A stretch of 39,846 bases of DNA, taken from positions 1-39,846 of the forward strand of contig CAYULB010000016.1 of assembly GCA_964445575.1 (NCBI GenBank), written 5' to 3'. Under the pieces are notes generated by a model. That model searched no databases. It was not told the DNA's origin and saw only the letters and a list, made by a program, of their open reading frames with translations. Source of the DNA: WJMT01 sp964445575. Lineage in GTDB: Bacteria; Acidobacteriota; Aminicenantia; Aminicenantales; Aminicenantaceae. Both the position numbers and the translations under genes were made by a program. This document shows, in pieces, positions 24,964 to 33,522 of the stretch (positions within the stretch are counted from its first letter, which is position 1; every line of letters starts with the position of its first letter).

Positions 24964-26298
24964 CTATAAAACAATGGCATCAGCAACGATTTCAGAAATG
25001 GTTTTTATTTCTATTCCCAGCTTATAATGCTTGTTAAGCTCCATTAATTGATCCATGCAATTATGACAGGGAGTGGCCACGGTTTTTGCTCCGGTCTCTT
25101 TTATCTGTTCTGCTTTGAGCTTGCCTGCATTTATCCTTCTTTCAGCAAAACGGGTCATAGCCAGCTGGCCTCCTCCTCCTCCACAGCAAAAGTTTTTTTC
25201 TCTATTCGGAGTCATTTCTATAAAATTTTTAACAGATTTTTTTAAAATATATCTTTGGGGCTCAATGATTCCGCCAAGTCTGACTAGATTGCACGGGTCA
25301 TGGAGGGTGACTGGATCAGGATTGAGATCTGGATTCAGTTTTATCCTGCCTTCTCTTATATACTGGTCTATGACCTCAAGAATGCTTCTGACTTTAAACT
25401 CAAATCTCTGATCGAGCCATTCAGGGGCTTCCCATCTGTTGGAGTTAAATCCATGTCCGCATTCAGCAAGGATCAACTCTTTGCACTGGAGCTGCTGAAG
25501 AGATCTTATAAGGCGTTCAGATAAAATACCTGCTGCCTTATCATCTCCACTGTAAAGACCATAATTCGTGACATCAAAATTTTCACTCGAGAAAGTCCAG
25601 CTTTCCAGGGCCGCATAGAATATCTTTCCCACCGCGGATATGGAAAGGGGAAAAAACATTGCTTCCCTGGGATTTATGGTGTATAAAATCTTGGATCTTA
25701 TTTTATCAACGGGAAGTTTTGCTTGTTTGTCTTGTGTTTCCTCTTTTAACTCATCCTCCAGCCATTCTAGTGTCTCAAGCCAGTCCTCCTTTGATATTCC
25801 CATATTGTTTCCTTTTTCCAAGGCTGTATCAACAGTTGATTGAAGTCCCGGAGGAACCAGGTCCACAGAAGCGAGAGCCCCCCTGGCAGCTCGAATCAGA
25901 TAAGGGATATTGATTCCCATAGTGCAGTTGATGGTGCATCTTCCACACAGAGTGCATCTTCCAAAAAGCACATCAATCCATTTGGGTAATGATTTTTGGT
26001 CGAGCAGCTTAGCTCCCAGGAATCTTGGGAATCTTTTGTCAAAAATATCATAAGAATTTTTAAATATCTGAGTGACCAAGGATAATTTATAGGCGGGGAT
26101 GTTTTCCGATTCTTCAGAGGTTAAATAATAGTGACAGGAATCAGAACAAAGCCCGCAGTGAGCACATGTGTTTAGATAAGCGGCAAATTCATGGTGTATT
26201 CTGCTTTTAAATTCTTCCATAAGTTTTTTCTGTTCCGCCTTGGAAAATTTTTTAATTTTTTGATCGTATTTTTTGCTTCTTTCTATTTTTGAAGTCAT
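24964..26298 (-). CDS. DsrK/HdrD-like Fe-S oxidoreductase subunit
   Basis: The 444-residue protein has two CxxCxxCxxxC ferredoxin motifs (C45-C55 in CAHCGLCSDSC; C115-C125 in CTLCGRCTINC). A CCG domain follows with ECGHG, HDPC, FCCGGGGG and CHNC. The last three are spaced about 34 and 38 residues apart, as in the noncubane cluster site of heterodisulfide reductases. Together these match DsrK/HdrD proteins that reduce or form disulfides using electrons from the membrane. The gene starts with an ATGA overlap on the membrane-protein gene. With DsrC upstream, DsrC is the natural disulfide or trisulfide partner. Confidence 0.88.
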   Translation of the reverse strand: MTSKIERSKKYDQKIKKFSKAEQKKLMEEFKSRIHHEFAAYLNTCAHCGLCSDSCHYYLTSEESENIPAYKLSLVTQIFKNSYDIFDKRFPRFLGAKLLDQKSLPKWIDVLFGRCTLCGRCTINCTMGINIPYLIRAARGALASVDLVPPGLQSTVDTALEKGNNMGISKEDWLETLEWLEDELKEETQDKQAKLPVDKIRSKILYTINPREAMFFPLSISAVGKIFYAALESWTFSSENFDVTNYGLYSGDDKAAGILSERLIRSLQQLQCKELILAECGHGFNSNRWEAPEWLDQRFEFKVRSILEVIDQYIREGRIKLNPDLNPDPVTLHDPCNLVRLGGIIEPQRYILKKSVKNFIEMTPNREKNFCCGGGGGQLAMTRFAERRINAGKLKAEQIKETGAKTVATPCHNCMDQLMELNKHYKLGIEIKTISEIVADAIVL

Positions 26299-26963
26299 GG
26301 ATTGCCCTTACTTGTTTGGTAAGCTTTATTTTTTGGATAGACTCCCCTTCTCCCGAAAAAAGCACCAAAAAGGAGGCGGGAATAGAAAAAGAAAACACAG
26401 TGTCTTATTTTTCCCAAGGGAAGGTATAAGAACAAAATTATTGCTGCTGAATACCAGAAGACTTTTAAAGGAAGTTTAAAAGCGCAGAGCAGTGTGGCCA
26501 AAAGAAATACATCCACAAGAATATTGGAAAGAAAATCATCCGGAATGCTTATTGATCTCATATATTTAAGAGTGATTCTTTTTATAAGCAGTCCGATTCC
26601 ACTCATAAGAGAAGGAATAAGAAGAAATATCAGTAGGGTGTTGACTGTGGAAAAAGTATCCAGAGATAACAAATCAAAAAAAAGATAAACCAGAGAAGCA
26701 AAAATACCCAGATGATAGATGATTCCAGCCCCATAGGTCAAAACATGCTTTTGAGTGCTTTCTTTTTCCCATGGCATCATCCCTCGGCTAAAAGCAAACC
26801 AAACTCCCTTTTTCCAGCTGCCCGAGGGCTGGGCTTTGGCTCTATGAGTTCCCAATGAAAAAGTCTTGACAATGAGATAAACCAAGAGGACTGTACAGTA
26901 GACTATGGAAAGCAGGACCCCATATTTGAGCCACATGACCATGAGAAAGGTCTCTTTAGACAC
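26295..26963 (-). CDS. DsrM-like (NarI-like) membrane cytochrome subunit
   Basis: The 222-residue protein has about five membrane helices (near 12-34, 75-97, 106-126, 146-164 and 166-183). The polar loop at 35-72 resembles the DsrM/NarI gamma family. Histidines within or at the ends of helices (H73 and H84 in KHVLTYGAGIIYHLGIF; H188 in LPLGKIRHCV) could hold b-type haem. It would pass quinol electrons to the Fe-S subunit encoded next. The start shown is a GTG overlapping the dsrC stop by 8 bases; an ATG seven codons later has AAAGAG upstream and is equally possible. Family assignment rests more on context than on sequence. Confidence 0.7.
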   Translation of the reverse strand: MSKETFLMVMWLKYGVLLSIVYCTVLLVYLIVKTFSLGTHRAKAQPSGSWKKGVWFAFSRGMMPWEKESTQKHVLTYGAGIIYHLGIFASLVYLFFDLLSLDTFSTVNTLLIFLLIPSLMSGIGLLIKRITLKYMRSISIPDDFLSNILVDVFLLATLLCAFKLPLKVFWYSAAIILFLYLPLGKIRHCVFFFYSRLLFGAFFGRRGVYPKNKAYQTSKGNP

Positions 26964-27276
26964 ATCCGTCTGGCTTAGGCAGTCCTGCGACTTTGCAGGC
27001 TCCTTTAGCAGGGCCGGATGGAAATAATTTAAAAATATACTTCAAATTAAACCCACTGTTTTTGCATACTTTTCGAACCATGGGTGCCAGATTTTTCTCA
27101 AGATAATATTCCCTTATATAATCAATAACTTTCCAGTGGTCCTGGGTAAGCTCTTCAATATTTTCCTGGTCCTTGGCTAATCCTGCGGCGAGTTCCCTAT
27201 CCCATTCTTCAGGATTCACTAAGAATCCTTCTTCATTGATTTCTACTTTTCTGTCATTTACTCTTAAATACGGCAT
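26956..27276 (-). CDS. dsrC: DsrC/TusE family sulfur-carrier protein, two-cysteine form
   Basis: The 106-residue protein is a clear DsrC homologue: VDEDGFL-like start (VEINEEGFLV), LTQDHWKVIDYIREYY, LAPMVRKV and the flexible C-terminal arm KGACKVAGLPKPDGCV. Both redox cysteines are present (C94 and the penultimate C105, ten residues between). This marks a true DsrC able to form the intramolecular disulfide or trisulfide rather than a single-cysteine TusE carrier. A third cysteine is at 71. A GAGGAG ribosome site and a TATAAT promoter precede it. The two membrane/Fe-S genes downstream overlap in sequence, making a three-gene operon. No dsrAB, tusBCD or tusA is in view. Confidence 0.93.
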   Translation of the reverse strand: MPYLRVNDRKVEINEEGFLVNPEEWDRELAAGLAKDQENIEELTQDHWKVIDYIREYYLEKNLAPMVRKVCKNSGFNLKYIFKLFPSGPAKGACKVAGLPKPDGCV

Positions 27277-27307
27277 ATTAACTCCTCAGTAAGTGAATTG
27301 ACAGAAG

Positions 27308-27336
27308 ATTATAGCACAACCTTTTTTCAGTTCAAA
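27308..27336 (-). promoter_or_regulatory. Promoter of the dsrC operon
   Basis: On the minus strand, a perfect TATAAT (27313-27308) lies 17 bases from TTTGAA (27336-27331). The -35 box is inside the right-hand palindrome described separately. Predicted leader about 25 bases, including the GAGGAG site. Confidence 0.6.
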
Positions 27337-27350
27337 ATCAAGGATTTTGA
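27332..27350. repeat. Perfect palindrome overlapping the dsrC -35 box (candidate operator)
   Basis: TCAAAATC (27332-27339) and GATTTTGA (27343-27350) are exact inverted copies around a 3-base centre. The element overlaps the dsrC -35 box and lies 20 bases upstream of the -35 of the divergent MBL gene. No T-run on the dsrC side suits a terminator, so a repressor or activator site is more likely. Confidence 0.55.
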
Positions 27351-27369
27351 GGGCAGATCCCAGTGGTTA

Positions 27370-27398
27370 TTGAATTTGGTATTTTGATATTTTAAAAT
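27370..27398 (+). promoter_or_regulatory. Promoter of the exported MBL hydrolase gene
   Basis: TTGAAT (27370-27375) and TAAAAT (27393-27398) are 17 bases apart. The leader of about 35 bases carries the strong AAGGAGGG ribosome site. Confidence 0.45.
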
Positions 27399-27439
27399 AA
27401 ACAGCATGGCGATTGAAATAAAAAGGAGGGAATATCAAA

Positions 27440-28177
27440 ATGCCTAAATTAAAATTATTTTTATTTTTTTGGTTAATATTTTGTGTTTTAGGGATGAATG
27501 CGGAGCAGGAATTTGAACAGGATATAATCCAGACCTCTGCAGGTGAACTCAAGATGACTTTTATCGGTCACGGAACTCTGATGTTTGAATTTAACGGAAT
27601 CATTATCCACACAGACCCAGTGAGCCGGTATGCTGATTATAGCGAGATGCCCAAAGCAGACATTGTTCTCCTGACCCACCATCACGGAGACCATTTTGAT
27701 TTGGATGTCTTGGATAAGGTTTGTAAAGAAAACACAGAAGTGATACTCACTGAACTGTGTAAGGAGCAGCTTCCCAGAGGAACTGTCATGAACAACGGAG
27801 ATGAAACAGAAGTCAAGGGAATTCATATCCAAGCAGTGCCAGCATATAACATTAAACACATGAGGAGTGAAAAGACACCCTATCATCCCAAAGGGGAAGG
27901 AAATGGATATATTCTGGAACTGGGAGGCAAACGAGTCTATATTGCTGGGGACACTGAAAATACTCCTGAAATGAAGGCCCTGAAAGATATTGACATTGCC
28001 TTTTTGCCCATGAATCTTCCCTACACCATGTCACCAAAGATGGTGGCCGATGCAGTCAGAGCCTTTAAACCCCAAATTGTTTATCCTTATCATTATGGAA
28101 ACACAGACCCGCAAAAATTAGTTGAGCTGCTTAAAGATTTCAATGAAACTGAGGTGCGAATAAGAGACCTTAGATGA
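27440..28177 (+). CDS. Exported MBL-fold metal-dependent hydrolase (UlaG/UPF0173-like)
   Basis: The 245-residue protein has a clear signal peptide (hydrophobic residues about 6-20, then NAEQE). A one-domain metallo-beta-lactamase fold follows: FIGHGTLMFEFNG, HTDPVSRYADYSEMPKADIVLLTHHHGDHFD with the HxHxDH zinc motif, GKRVYIAGDTE and a final PYHYGNTDP. Its length and motifs fit the UlaG/YtkL-like branch, many of which are cytosolic, so export is a little unusual. The substrate is unknown. AAGGAGG precedes the ATG. It is transcribed away from the dsrC operon and converges on the CDF gene with 6 bases between the stops. Confidence 0.88.
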   Translation: MPKLKLFLFFWLIFCVLGMNAEQEFEQDIIQTSAGELKMTFIGHGTLMFEFNGIIIHTDPVSRYADYSEMPKADIVLLTHHHGDHFDLDVLDKVCKENTEVILTELCKEQLPRGTVMNNGDETEVKGIHIQAVPAYNIKHMRSEKTPYHPKGEGNGYILELGGKRVYIAGDTENTPEMKALKDIDIAFLPMNLPYTMSPKMVADAVRAFKPQIVYPYHYGNTDPQKLVELLKDFNETEVRIRDLR

Positions 28178-28183
28178 CCTTGA

Positions 28184-29107
28184 CTAATACAACAAACGGC
28201 TCTGCTGACTTTTATAAGGCTCTATATGTACCACCACATCAATGATATCAGGGCCTTTTTCAATAAGAGTCTTTTTTACGGATTCAGTTATTTTATGAGC
28301 TTCAAAGACCTTCATGTCTGCATCAACTTGAATGTGAAGGTCCACGAACCAAGCCGAACCCATCTGTCGACTTCTAAAAGCGTGAAAGGATTTGACGCCT
28401 TTTACGGATAGAACCAATGAATTTATCTCTTCTTTATCTTTTTCAGAAAGCCCGGTGCCTAAAAATTCAAATATGGCTGATTTAAGAAGTTTGTAAGCAA
28501 CCGCAAGAATAAATACGGAAACCAGCAGTGCTGTCACCTGATCCAAAAAGGCAAGCTTTTCATTCAGAACTGAAATAAGTATCGCTGCAGCGACAGGAAG
28601 AGAGCTCAAAGCATCTGTCCGATGATGCCATGCATTGGCTATCACGGCTTTAGATTTTTCCATTTTCCCGATTTTTAAAGTCCATCGGTATAGAAATTCT
28701 TTTAAAACAATTGAAATCACAGCCCCGATTAGAGTGATAGATTCTGGGGGACCCGGTTGGTCCCCTTTAAGAGTGATTATGGCATTGTATCCCAGAGAAA
28801 AAGCAGCTCCTGCCAGTACAGCACATACAAAGAGGGTAATAATGGTCTCTATTCTTTGATGTCCGTAAGGATGTTTTTCATCCGAGGGTTTGTGCCAATA
28901 TTTGACTCCAAAGATAATGGATAAATCAGTAGTGAAATCAGATAAAGAGTGAAAAGCATCAGCGGTTAAAGCTTGGCTTCTTCCAAATATTCCAAGTGCA
29001 AGTTTAACTACAAACAGGAATATGTTTATGATCAGTCCCACAAGAGAGATTCTTTTTATATTGGATTTATTCTGAAAGTTGGGTTTATGCTTTTTAGGAC
29101 TGTTCAT
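28184..29107 (-). CDS. Cation diffusion facilitator (CDF) metal efflux transporter
   Basis: The 307-residue protein has about six membrane helices in the first 210 residues and a cytoplasmic ferredoxin-like C-terminal domain with metal-site histidines (KSFHAFRSRQMG, VDLHIQVD, HIEP). The transport site is shown by the paired motifs DAFHSLSD (D50, H53, D57) in helix 2 and NAWHHRTDALSS in helix 5. The His/Asp set is typical of Zn/Cd or Zn/Co exporters; the His in helix 5 favours Zn over Mn or Fe. It exchanges metal ions for protons at the inner membrane. It follows the NamZ gene by 12 bases. Confidence 0.93.
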   Translation of the reverse strand: MNSPKKHKPNFQNKSNIKRISLVGLIINIFLFVVKLALGIFGRSQALTADAFHSLSDFTTDLSIIFGVKYWHKPSDEKHPYGHQRIETIITLFVCAVLAGAAFSLGYNAIITLKGDQPGPPESITLIGAVISIVLKEFLYRWTLKIGKMEKSKAVIANAWHHRTDALSSLPVAAAILISVLNEKLAFLDQVTALLVSVFILAVAYKLLKSAIFEFLGTGLSEKDKEEINSLVLSVKGVKSFHAFRSRQMGSAWFVDLHIQVDADMKVFEAHKITESVKKTLIEKGPDIIDVVVHIEPYKSQQSRLLY

Positions 29108-29119
29108 AAAAAAACCGTG

Positions 29120-30457
29120 CTAGGGAAGATAAAGAAGGTATTTCTTTCTTTTTTCTTTGAAAGAATCAAGTTCCCTTTGATAAGAATTTGTAATGTCCTG
29201 GACTGCTCTTCCTTTGATTAAGGCTTTGCGTATTTTATCTGTTCCCATGATTTTATCAAAATACTTCTTATGGAAACTGAAATGTTCCGGGTATTGATCC
29301 ATGATTGTTTTAATAATAAAAAGAGTGCACTCAAATGGTTTATAAACATCTCTGTTTGTGATATGAATTTGACAGCCTCCGCACAGCTCGCCTTTATATT
29401 TTGACATAACCGGAGTAAACCAAGCCTCTCGGAATCTCACCCCGGGGAGGTCGAGTGAATTAAGAATTTGCGTCAGGTGATTTGCTTTGATCCAGGGAGC
29501 CCCAAACAATTCAAAAGGTTTTGTGGTTCCCCTTCCCTCAGAAACATTGGTTCCTTCAAGGTAGACTTGACCGGGATAGACCAAGGCTGTGGTGAGAGTG
29601 GGCATATTTGGAGATGGAATGACCCAGGGCAATAAAGTCTCGTCATACCAAAATCCCCGTTCCCACCCCTGCATGGGAATGATTTTTACATCAGCTTTGG
29701 TCTCAAAAAATGCATCATTAAACAAAAGTGCCAGCTCGCCAACAGTCATTCCATGTCTAACAGGAATGGGATAAAGTCCTACAAAGGAGCTGAATTCCGG
29801 ATATTCCAGCAGAGGACCTTCCATGTCTATCCCATTAATGGGATTAGGACGATCAAGTACAATGAATTCAATGTTGTTTTCTGCACAGGCCTGCATGCAC
29901 AACGCCATGGTGGCAGTATAGGTGTAGATCCGTGTTCCTACGTCTTGAATATCAAATATCAGGACATCCAGCTTTGACACCATTTCTTTTTCAGGAAACT
30001 TTCCCTTATCAGTAATATCAAAGGAGCGCATGTGTTCGTCTATTCTGCTGAGCATATCATCATCTGGTTTCATTGTCTGACCATAAAGACTGAAAACAGG
30101 AAGTTGATAAATATCGTCTATGTAAAAAGGCACATACTCCCCGGCTTGAGTGTTTCCTCTAACCCCGTGCTCGGGACCGTAAAGAGCTACCAAGTCAATA
30201 TCCGGATGTTTGAATAAAAGTTCAATATCTGAAGTGAGGTTGGTGTTGACTCCTGTAGGATTTGTCACCAGTCCCACCTTTTTTCCTCTGACAAGGTCAA
30301 TATGTTTTTCCATAAAAACTTCGATTCCTGTCTTTACCTGGGAAAAATTTGGATTGATCGGTTCGGAGGAACAAAAGTTAAGGAAAAACACGGCAGAAAC
30401 CAACCAAAGAAGGATAACTTGACTGCTAAAGATCCTGAAGAACAGACGTTTTTTCAT
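29120..30457 (-). CDS. NamZ-like exo-beta-N-acetylmuramidase (DUF1343), exported
   Basis: The 445-residue protein has an N-terminal signal (hydrophobic residues about 9-28). A cysteine (NFCSS) follows, but the sequence before it is not a standard lipobox. The DUF1343/NamZ domain has GLVTNPTGVN, ALYGPEHGVRG with the family glutamate, LIFDIQDVGTRIYTY, VLDRPNPINGI, PVRHGMTVGELA and EGRGTTKPFELFGAPW. NamZ enzymes remove terminal MurNAc from the non-reducing end of peptidoglycan fragments, so it fits cell-wall recycling with the deacylase and transglycosylase nearby. I start at ATG 30457, preceded by GAGGTGA; the longer frame from 30475 lacks such a site. Confidence 0.9.
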   Translation of the reverse strand: MKKRLFFRIFSSQVILLWLVSAVFFLNFCSSEPINPNFSQVKTGIEVFMEKHIDLVRGKKVGLVTNPTGVNTNLTSDIELLFKHPDIDLVALYGPEHGVRGNTQAGEYVPFYIDDIYQLPVFSLYGQTMKPDDDMLSRIDEHMRSFDITDKGKFPEKEMVSKLDVLIFDIQDVGTRIYTYTATMALCMQACAENNIEFIVLDRPNPINGIDMEGPLLEYPEFSSFVGLYPIPVRHGMTVGELALLFNDAFFETKADVKIIPMQGWERGFWYDETLLPWVIPSPNMPTLTTALVYPGQVYLEGTNVSEGRGTTKPFELFGAPWIKANHLTQILNSLDLPGVRFREAWFTPVMSKYKGELCGGCQIHITNRDVYKPFECTLFIIKTIMDQYPEHFSFHKKYFDKIMGTDKIRKALIKGRAVQDITNSYQRELDSFKEKRKKYLLYLP

Positions 30458-30495
30458 GCTGTTCACCTCATTCAATACTTATTGTTGGTGTTTTT

Positions 30496-31668
30496 TTAAT
30501 CAGCAATATAACCTGAACGGTGGGTGACTTTGTAACGACCGCTTTTGACTTTGACTTCGATTTTTTTGAATTTTCCGTCAGCTTTATAGCTATTTGGGGT
30601 GTAATAGATGAGATAATAATTTTCAGAAGCAGCAGCGGCTTTTTTAAAAGAAGATGATGCATTGGCTGAATTTTCTGTGATTCCTCCAGTGGCATCAGCC
30701 ATTTCTCTAAAAGCGCTGTATACATCCTCAGAATGGTCCGCCCAGCTCAATATATCCGGCTGCATTCGGGTGATATTGATGGAAGGAGGCTTGGTGATGA
30801 ACAGAAAATGAATAGAGATGGATGAATCAGAGAACACCTTTTTGACTTTATCAATATCAAAAGAAATCTCTCTCCTAAAAAACTCTATGGTATCATAGTA
30901 TTCAATAAGCAGGGCTTGGTTGTCCTGATTCATTGAGACAAACTGGGCTAATGTGTTTGGGTCCATCTGAGGGAGGACTTCTTTTTGATAAAAGAGAAAG
31001 ACATGCTTGGGCCCTGACTTTGCTTTTAAAAAGTCTGCAAAGTCCAGCAAATTTTGTTCCTTAGTGGACCTCAAAGATTCGAGTCTTTTTAAAAGCAGGC
31101 GAAAATACTTGATTGTTTCATCGTCAGGGGGCATGAGTTCATGAAGTTCTCTCAGAATGCTCTTATATTCGGAGTTTCCTAAGCTGACATCCCTTCTCAG
31201 TTTGTCTTTTAGCTGTTTTATGATTTCTTCTTTAGGAAGGACTTCTAAAGCATTTTTTTTGAAATTATATGTTTTCAGAGGAGTCATTACAGTGAGACTG
31301 TCGCCCGGAAGAAATATCTCATTGAAAAAATATTCAATGGACTCTGCCACTTTAGGTAAATAATCTGCGATTTCGAACAGCAGAACAAAATTTCTTGATA
31401 CTTCGGGTCTGTATTTTTGACTTCCTTCTTGTTTTTTTATGTCTGCTTTTTTTATCAGGAATACGGTTTCGACTTTTTGAAGCTCTCCGTCTTCATAAAC
31501 CTCAAAATCCCAGATAGTGAGGTTATCAATAAAAGAGTCTCCTTTAAAAACTCTGACTGGAACCTCGATATTGATAACAGACACTTGATGCTGTTCTTGA
31601 GTGAATAATGGGATTATGATGAGAAGAATTCCTAAGTATTGAGCTATTTTTTTCATTTTAAGAAACAT
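30496..31668 (-). CDS. VWFA-related 'Acidobacterial' domain protein (TIGR03436-like)
   Basis: The 390-residue exported protein has a signal peptide (about residues 5-24). The early motif VINIEVPVRVFKGDSFIDNLTIWDFEVYEDGE is typical of the TIGR03436 group, and a von Willebrand A-like core follows. The core begins FVLLFEIADYL where a working metal site would have DxSxS, so MIDAS binding looks lost. The end (ENYYLIYYTPNSYKADGKFKKIEVKVK) is the standard C-terminal signature. The group is abundant in Acidobacteriota and of unknown function. The Lys-start codon four residues later (31656) is an alternative. It leads the run VWFA, NamZ, CDF. Confidence 0.85.
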   Translation of the reverse strand: MFLKMKKIAQYLGILLIIIPLFTQEQHQVSVINIEVPVRVFKGDSFIDNLTIWDFEVYEDGELQKVETVFLIKKADIKKQEGSQKYRPEVSRNFVLLFEIADYLPKVAESIEYFFNEIFLPGDSLTVMTPLKTYNFKKNALEVLPKEEIIKQLKDKLRRDVSLGNSEYKSILRELHELMPPDDETIKYFRLLLKRLESLRSTKEQNLLDFADFLKAKSGPKHVFLFYQKEVLPQMDPNTLAQFVSMNQDNQALLIEYYDTIEFFRREISFDIDKVKKVFSDSSISIHFLFITKPPSINITRMQPDILSWADHSEDVYSAFREMADATGGITENSANASSSFKKAAAASENYYLIYYTPNSYKADGKFKKIEVKVKSGRYKVTHRSGYIAD

Positions 31669-31689
31669 GACTCTTATCCAGTTTAAAGT

Positions 31690-31717
31690 ATTATAACATT
31701 AAATCGGGGGATACAAA
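31690..31717 (-). promoter_or_regulatory. Promoter of the VWFA-NamZ-CDF run
   Basis: On the minus strand, a perfect TATAAT (31695-31690) is preceded by TTTGTA (31717-31712) at 16 bases. The -35 match is modest. The -10 box ends 21 bases before the ATG. Confidence 0.4.
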
Positions 31718-31747
31718 TAAAATTTTTCGAATTCACTTTGTTTATGA

Positions 31748-31780
31748 CAGAAAAGAAACAGAGGCAAACAATGTCCTCTG
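31748..31780 (-). terminator. Intrinsic terminator of the PhoB/PhoR-like operon
   Basis: On the minus strand, CAGAGG (31780-31775) pairs with CCTCTG (31764-31759) around a 10-base loop, and the T-rich run TTTCTTTTCT follows. It begins 21 bases after the histidine-kinase stop. Confidence 0.65.
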
Positions 31781-31800
31781 CTTTATTAGAGTTCTCCTAT

Positions 31801-33522
31801 TCAGACAGGCAGATTGATGTAATAAACAGTCCCGACCCCTGGTTTGCTTTCAACCCTCACACTCCCTTTATGGAGATGAACAATGTGTTTCACTATGGAG
31901 AGCCCGAGCCCAGTTCCTCCGACCTGCCGAGACCGGGATTTGTCTGCTACATAAAACCTTTCAAATATTCGAGGGAGGTGTTTTTCAGAAATTCCTATCC
32001 CTGTATCTGCGATAACAAGGTTTATTTTTGAACCAATCCTTCTGGCAGAGATTCTAATACTTCCCTCTTCTGTATATTTCACAGCATTGTCCAACAAATT
32101 TATCAGCATTTGCTCCAGTTTAAAAGGATCTCCTTTGACTTTGGGCAAATTTTCTTGTAAATCAATTTCTAATTTTAGTTTTTTTTGTTTTATCTTCTGA
32201 TGAAAGATTTTAGCGGTCCTCATCAGCAGCTCCTTGATATCTACCTCTTCTGTTTTTAGCTTGAATTCTTCTGATTCCATCTCTGAGATCAGCAGCAGAT
32301 CTTTGACTATGTTTATGAGACGGTCTGTGTTTCGCAGTGCAGTCTCTAAGTAATTCTGCTGAGTTTCATCAAGGCCTTCAATGGTTTCTAGATAGCCCTT
32401 AATAGAAGTGAGAGGCGTTCGAAGTTCATGAGAGATATTGACCACAAAATCTTTTTTTATTTTTTCCAGATTTTTTTCCTGAGTTATTTCATGAAAAGTT
32501 ATCACCAACTCATTTCTCGTTGATAGAAAATTAGCACTGCACAGATAGAACTTCTCATCAAAGTGAATTTCTTGGACTTGAGTTTTGTGGTCCTTCATGA
32601 TGTTTGAGACCATGTTTTTGAGTTCTGGTATTCGAATGAATTCCCAGTAGAATTTTCCCTCAGGATGACTGTTTTTGATAATTGATTTGAATTGGTCATT
32701 ACAGAAAATAATCTTTCCTTTGTCATCCAAAGTAACCAAACCTTCATCCATAGTCTGAAGAATGCACGCAAGCTGTTCTTTCTGAGTATTTAAACCGTCG
32801 AATAGTTGACTGATCTGTTCAGTCATGGAGTTGAAGCTCTTAGCAAGTTCCTTGAGCTCACCTGTGCCTTTTAATAATACCTGAACATACCTCTCGCCAG
32901 AAGCGGTTCTTTGGGCAGCATCCTTTAATTTTTTTATGGGTTTGGATATGTTCTTGGATAGAACAGAGGAGGCAAAAAGAGAAAGCATTATGAGAACTAT
33001 GACAATGAAAGCAATATTCCTGCGAAGATTTGAAAACCAGAGGTTAATTTCTCCAAAATAGAGGCTGAGTCGAATCACACCGCTTATCTCTTCTCTTATT
33101 TTAAGAGGAAGTCCTACATAAAGCATTTTTTCTTTGACTGTTTTACTGAACCGCACAGACTTTCCTATTTCTCCTGTATAAGCCCTGATGATTTCAGGGC
33201 GGTATCGATGATTTTCCATTGACTGGGGATCACTATCCGAATCAGCCACTACTTTTCCTTTGAGGTCTATAACTGTAATCCGTGTTTTGATTCTTTCGCC
33301 TAAATTTTTGATATAGGAGTCTAATTGGGAAAAATCTTCTTCTTGAAACAATCGGATGACCTGGGGCTGTAAAGTGATACCCAGTTCTTCAAGTTCCTGG
33401 GATAATGTTTTTATATAAAATTTTCTCTCAACTGCATGGGAAAAAACAAGGATGAAGAATCCAAGAGACAGGATGATTAAAGAGTAGCCTCCAAAAATTC
33501 TTAAAAAGATTGTTTTTTTCAT
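31801..33522 (-). CDS. PhoR-like membrane sensor histidine kinase
   Basis: The 573-residue kinase has a first membrane helix (about 9-30), an extracytoplasmic sensor of about 135 residues, and a second helix (168-188). HAMP (190-242) and a PAS domain (about 250-345) come next. HisKA has phospho-acceptor H365 in FVVNISHELRTPLTSIKGY. HATPase_c has NLLDNAVKYTEEG, VIADTGIGIS and GGTGLGLSIVKHI. Domain order and the PAS insertion match PhoR/VicK-type kinases. The signal is not deducible; no pst or phosphate genes adjoin. It starts with an ATGA overlap on the response-regulator gene and ends at a terminator. Confidence 0.94.
   Translation of the reverse strand: MKKTIFLRIFGGYSLIILSLGFFILVFSHAVERKFYIKTLSQELEELGITLQPQVIRLFQEEDFSQLDSYIKNLGERIKTRITVIDLKGKVVADSDSDPQSMENHRYRPEIIRAYTGEIGKSVRFSKTVKEKMLYVGLPLKIREEISGVIRLSLYFGEINLWFSNLRRNIAFIVIVLIMLSLFASSVLSKNISKPIKKLKDAAQRTASGERYVQVLLKGTGELKELAKSFNSMTEQISQLFDGLNTQKEQLACILQTMDEGLVTLDDKGKIIFCNDQFKSIIKNSHPEGKFYWEFIRIPELKNMVSNIMKDHKTQVQEIHFDEKFYLCSANFLSTRNELVITFHEITQEKNLEKIKKDFVVNISHELRTPLTSIKGYLETIEGLDETQQNYLETALRNTDRLINIVKDLLLISEMESEEFKLKTEEVDIKELLMRTAKIFHQKIKQKKLKLEIDLQENLPKVKGDPFKLEQMLINLLDNAVKYTEEGSIRISARRIGSKINLVIADTGIGISEKHLPRIFERFYVADKSRSRQVGGTGLGLSIVKHIVHLHKGSVRVESKPGVGTVYYINLPV

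Noticed and set aside
29323..29332. GAGTGCACTC palindrome that recalls CIRCE half-sites
   Set aside because: It lacks the nine-base spacer and the outer TTA/TAA bases, and it lies inside the NamZ-like coding sequence.
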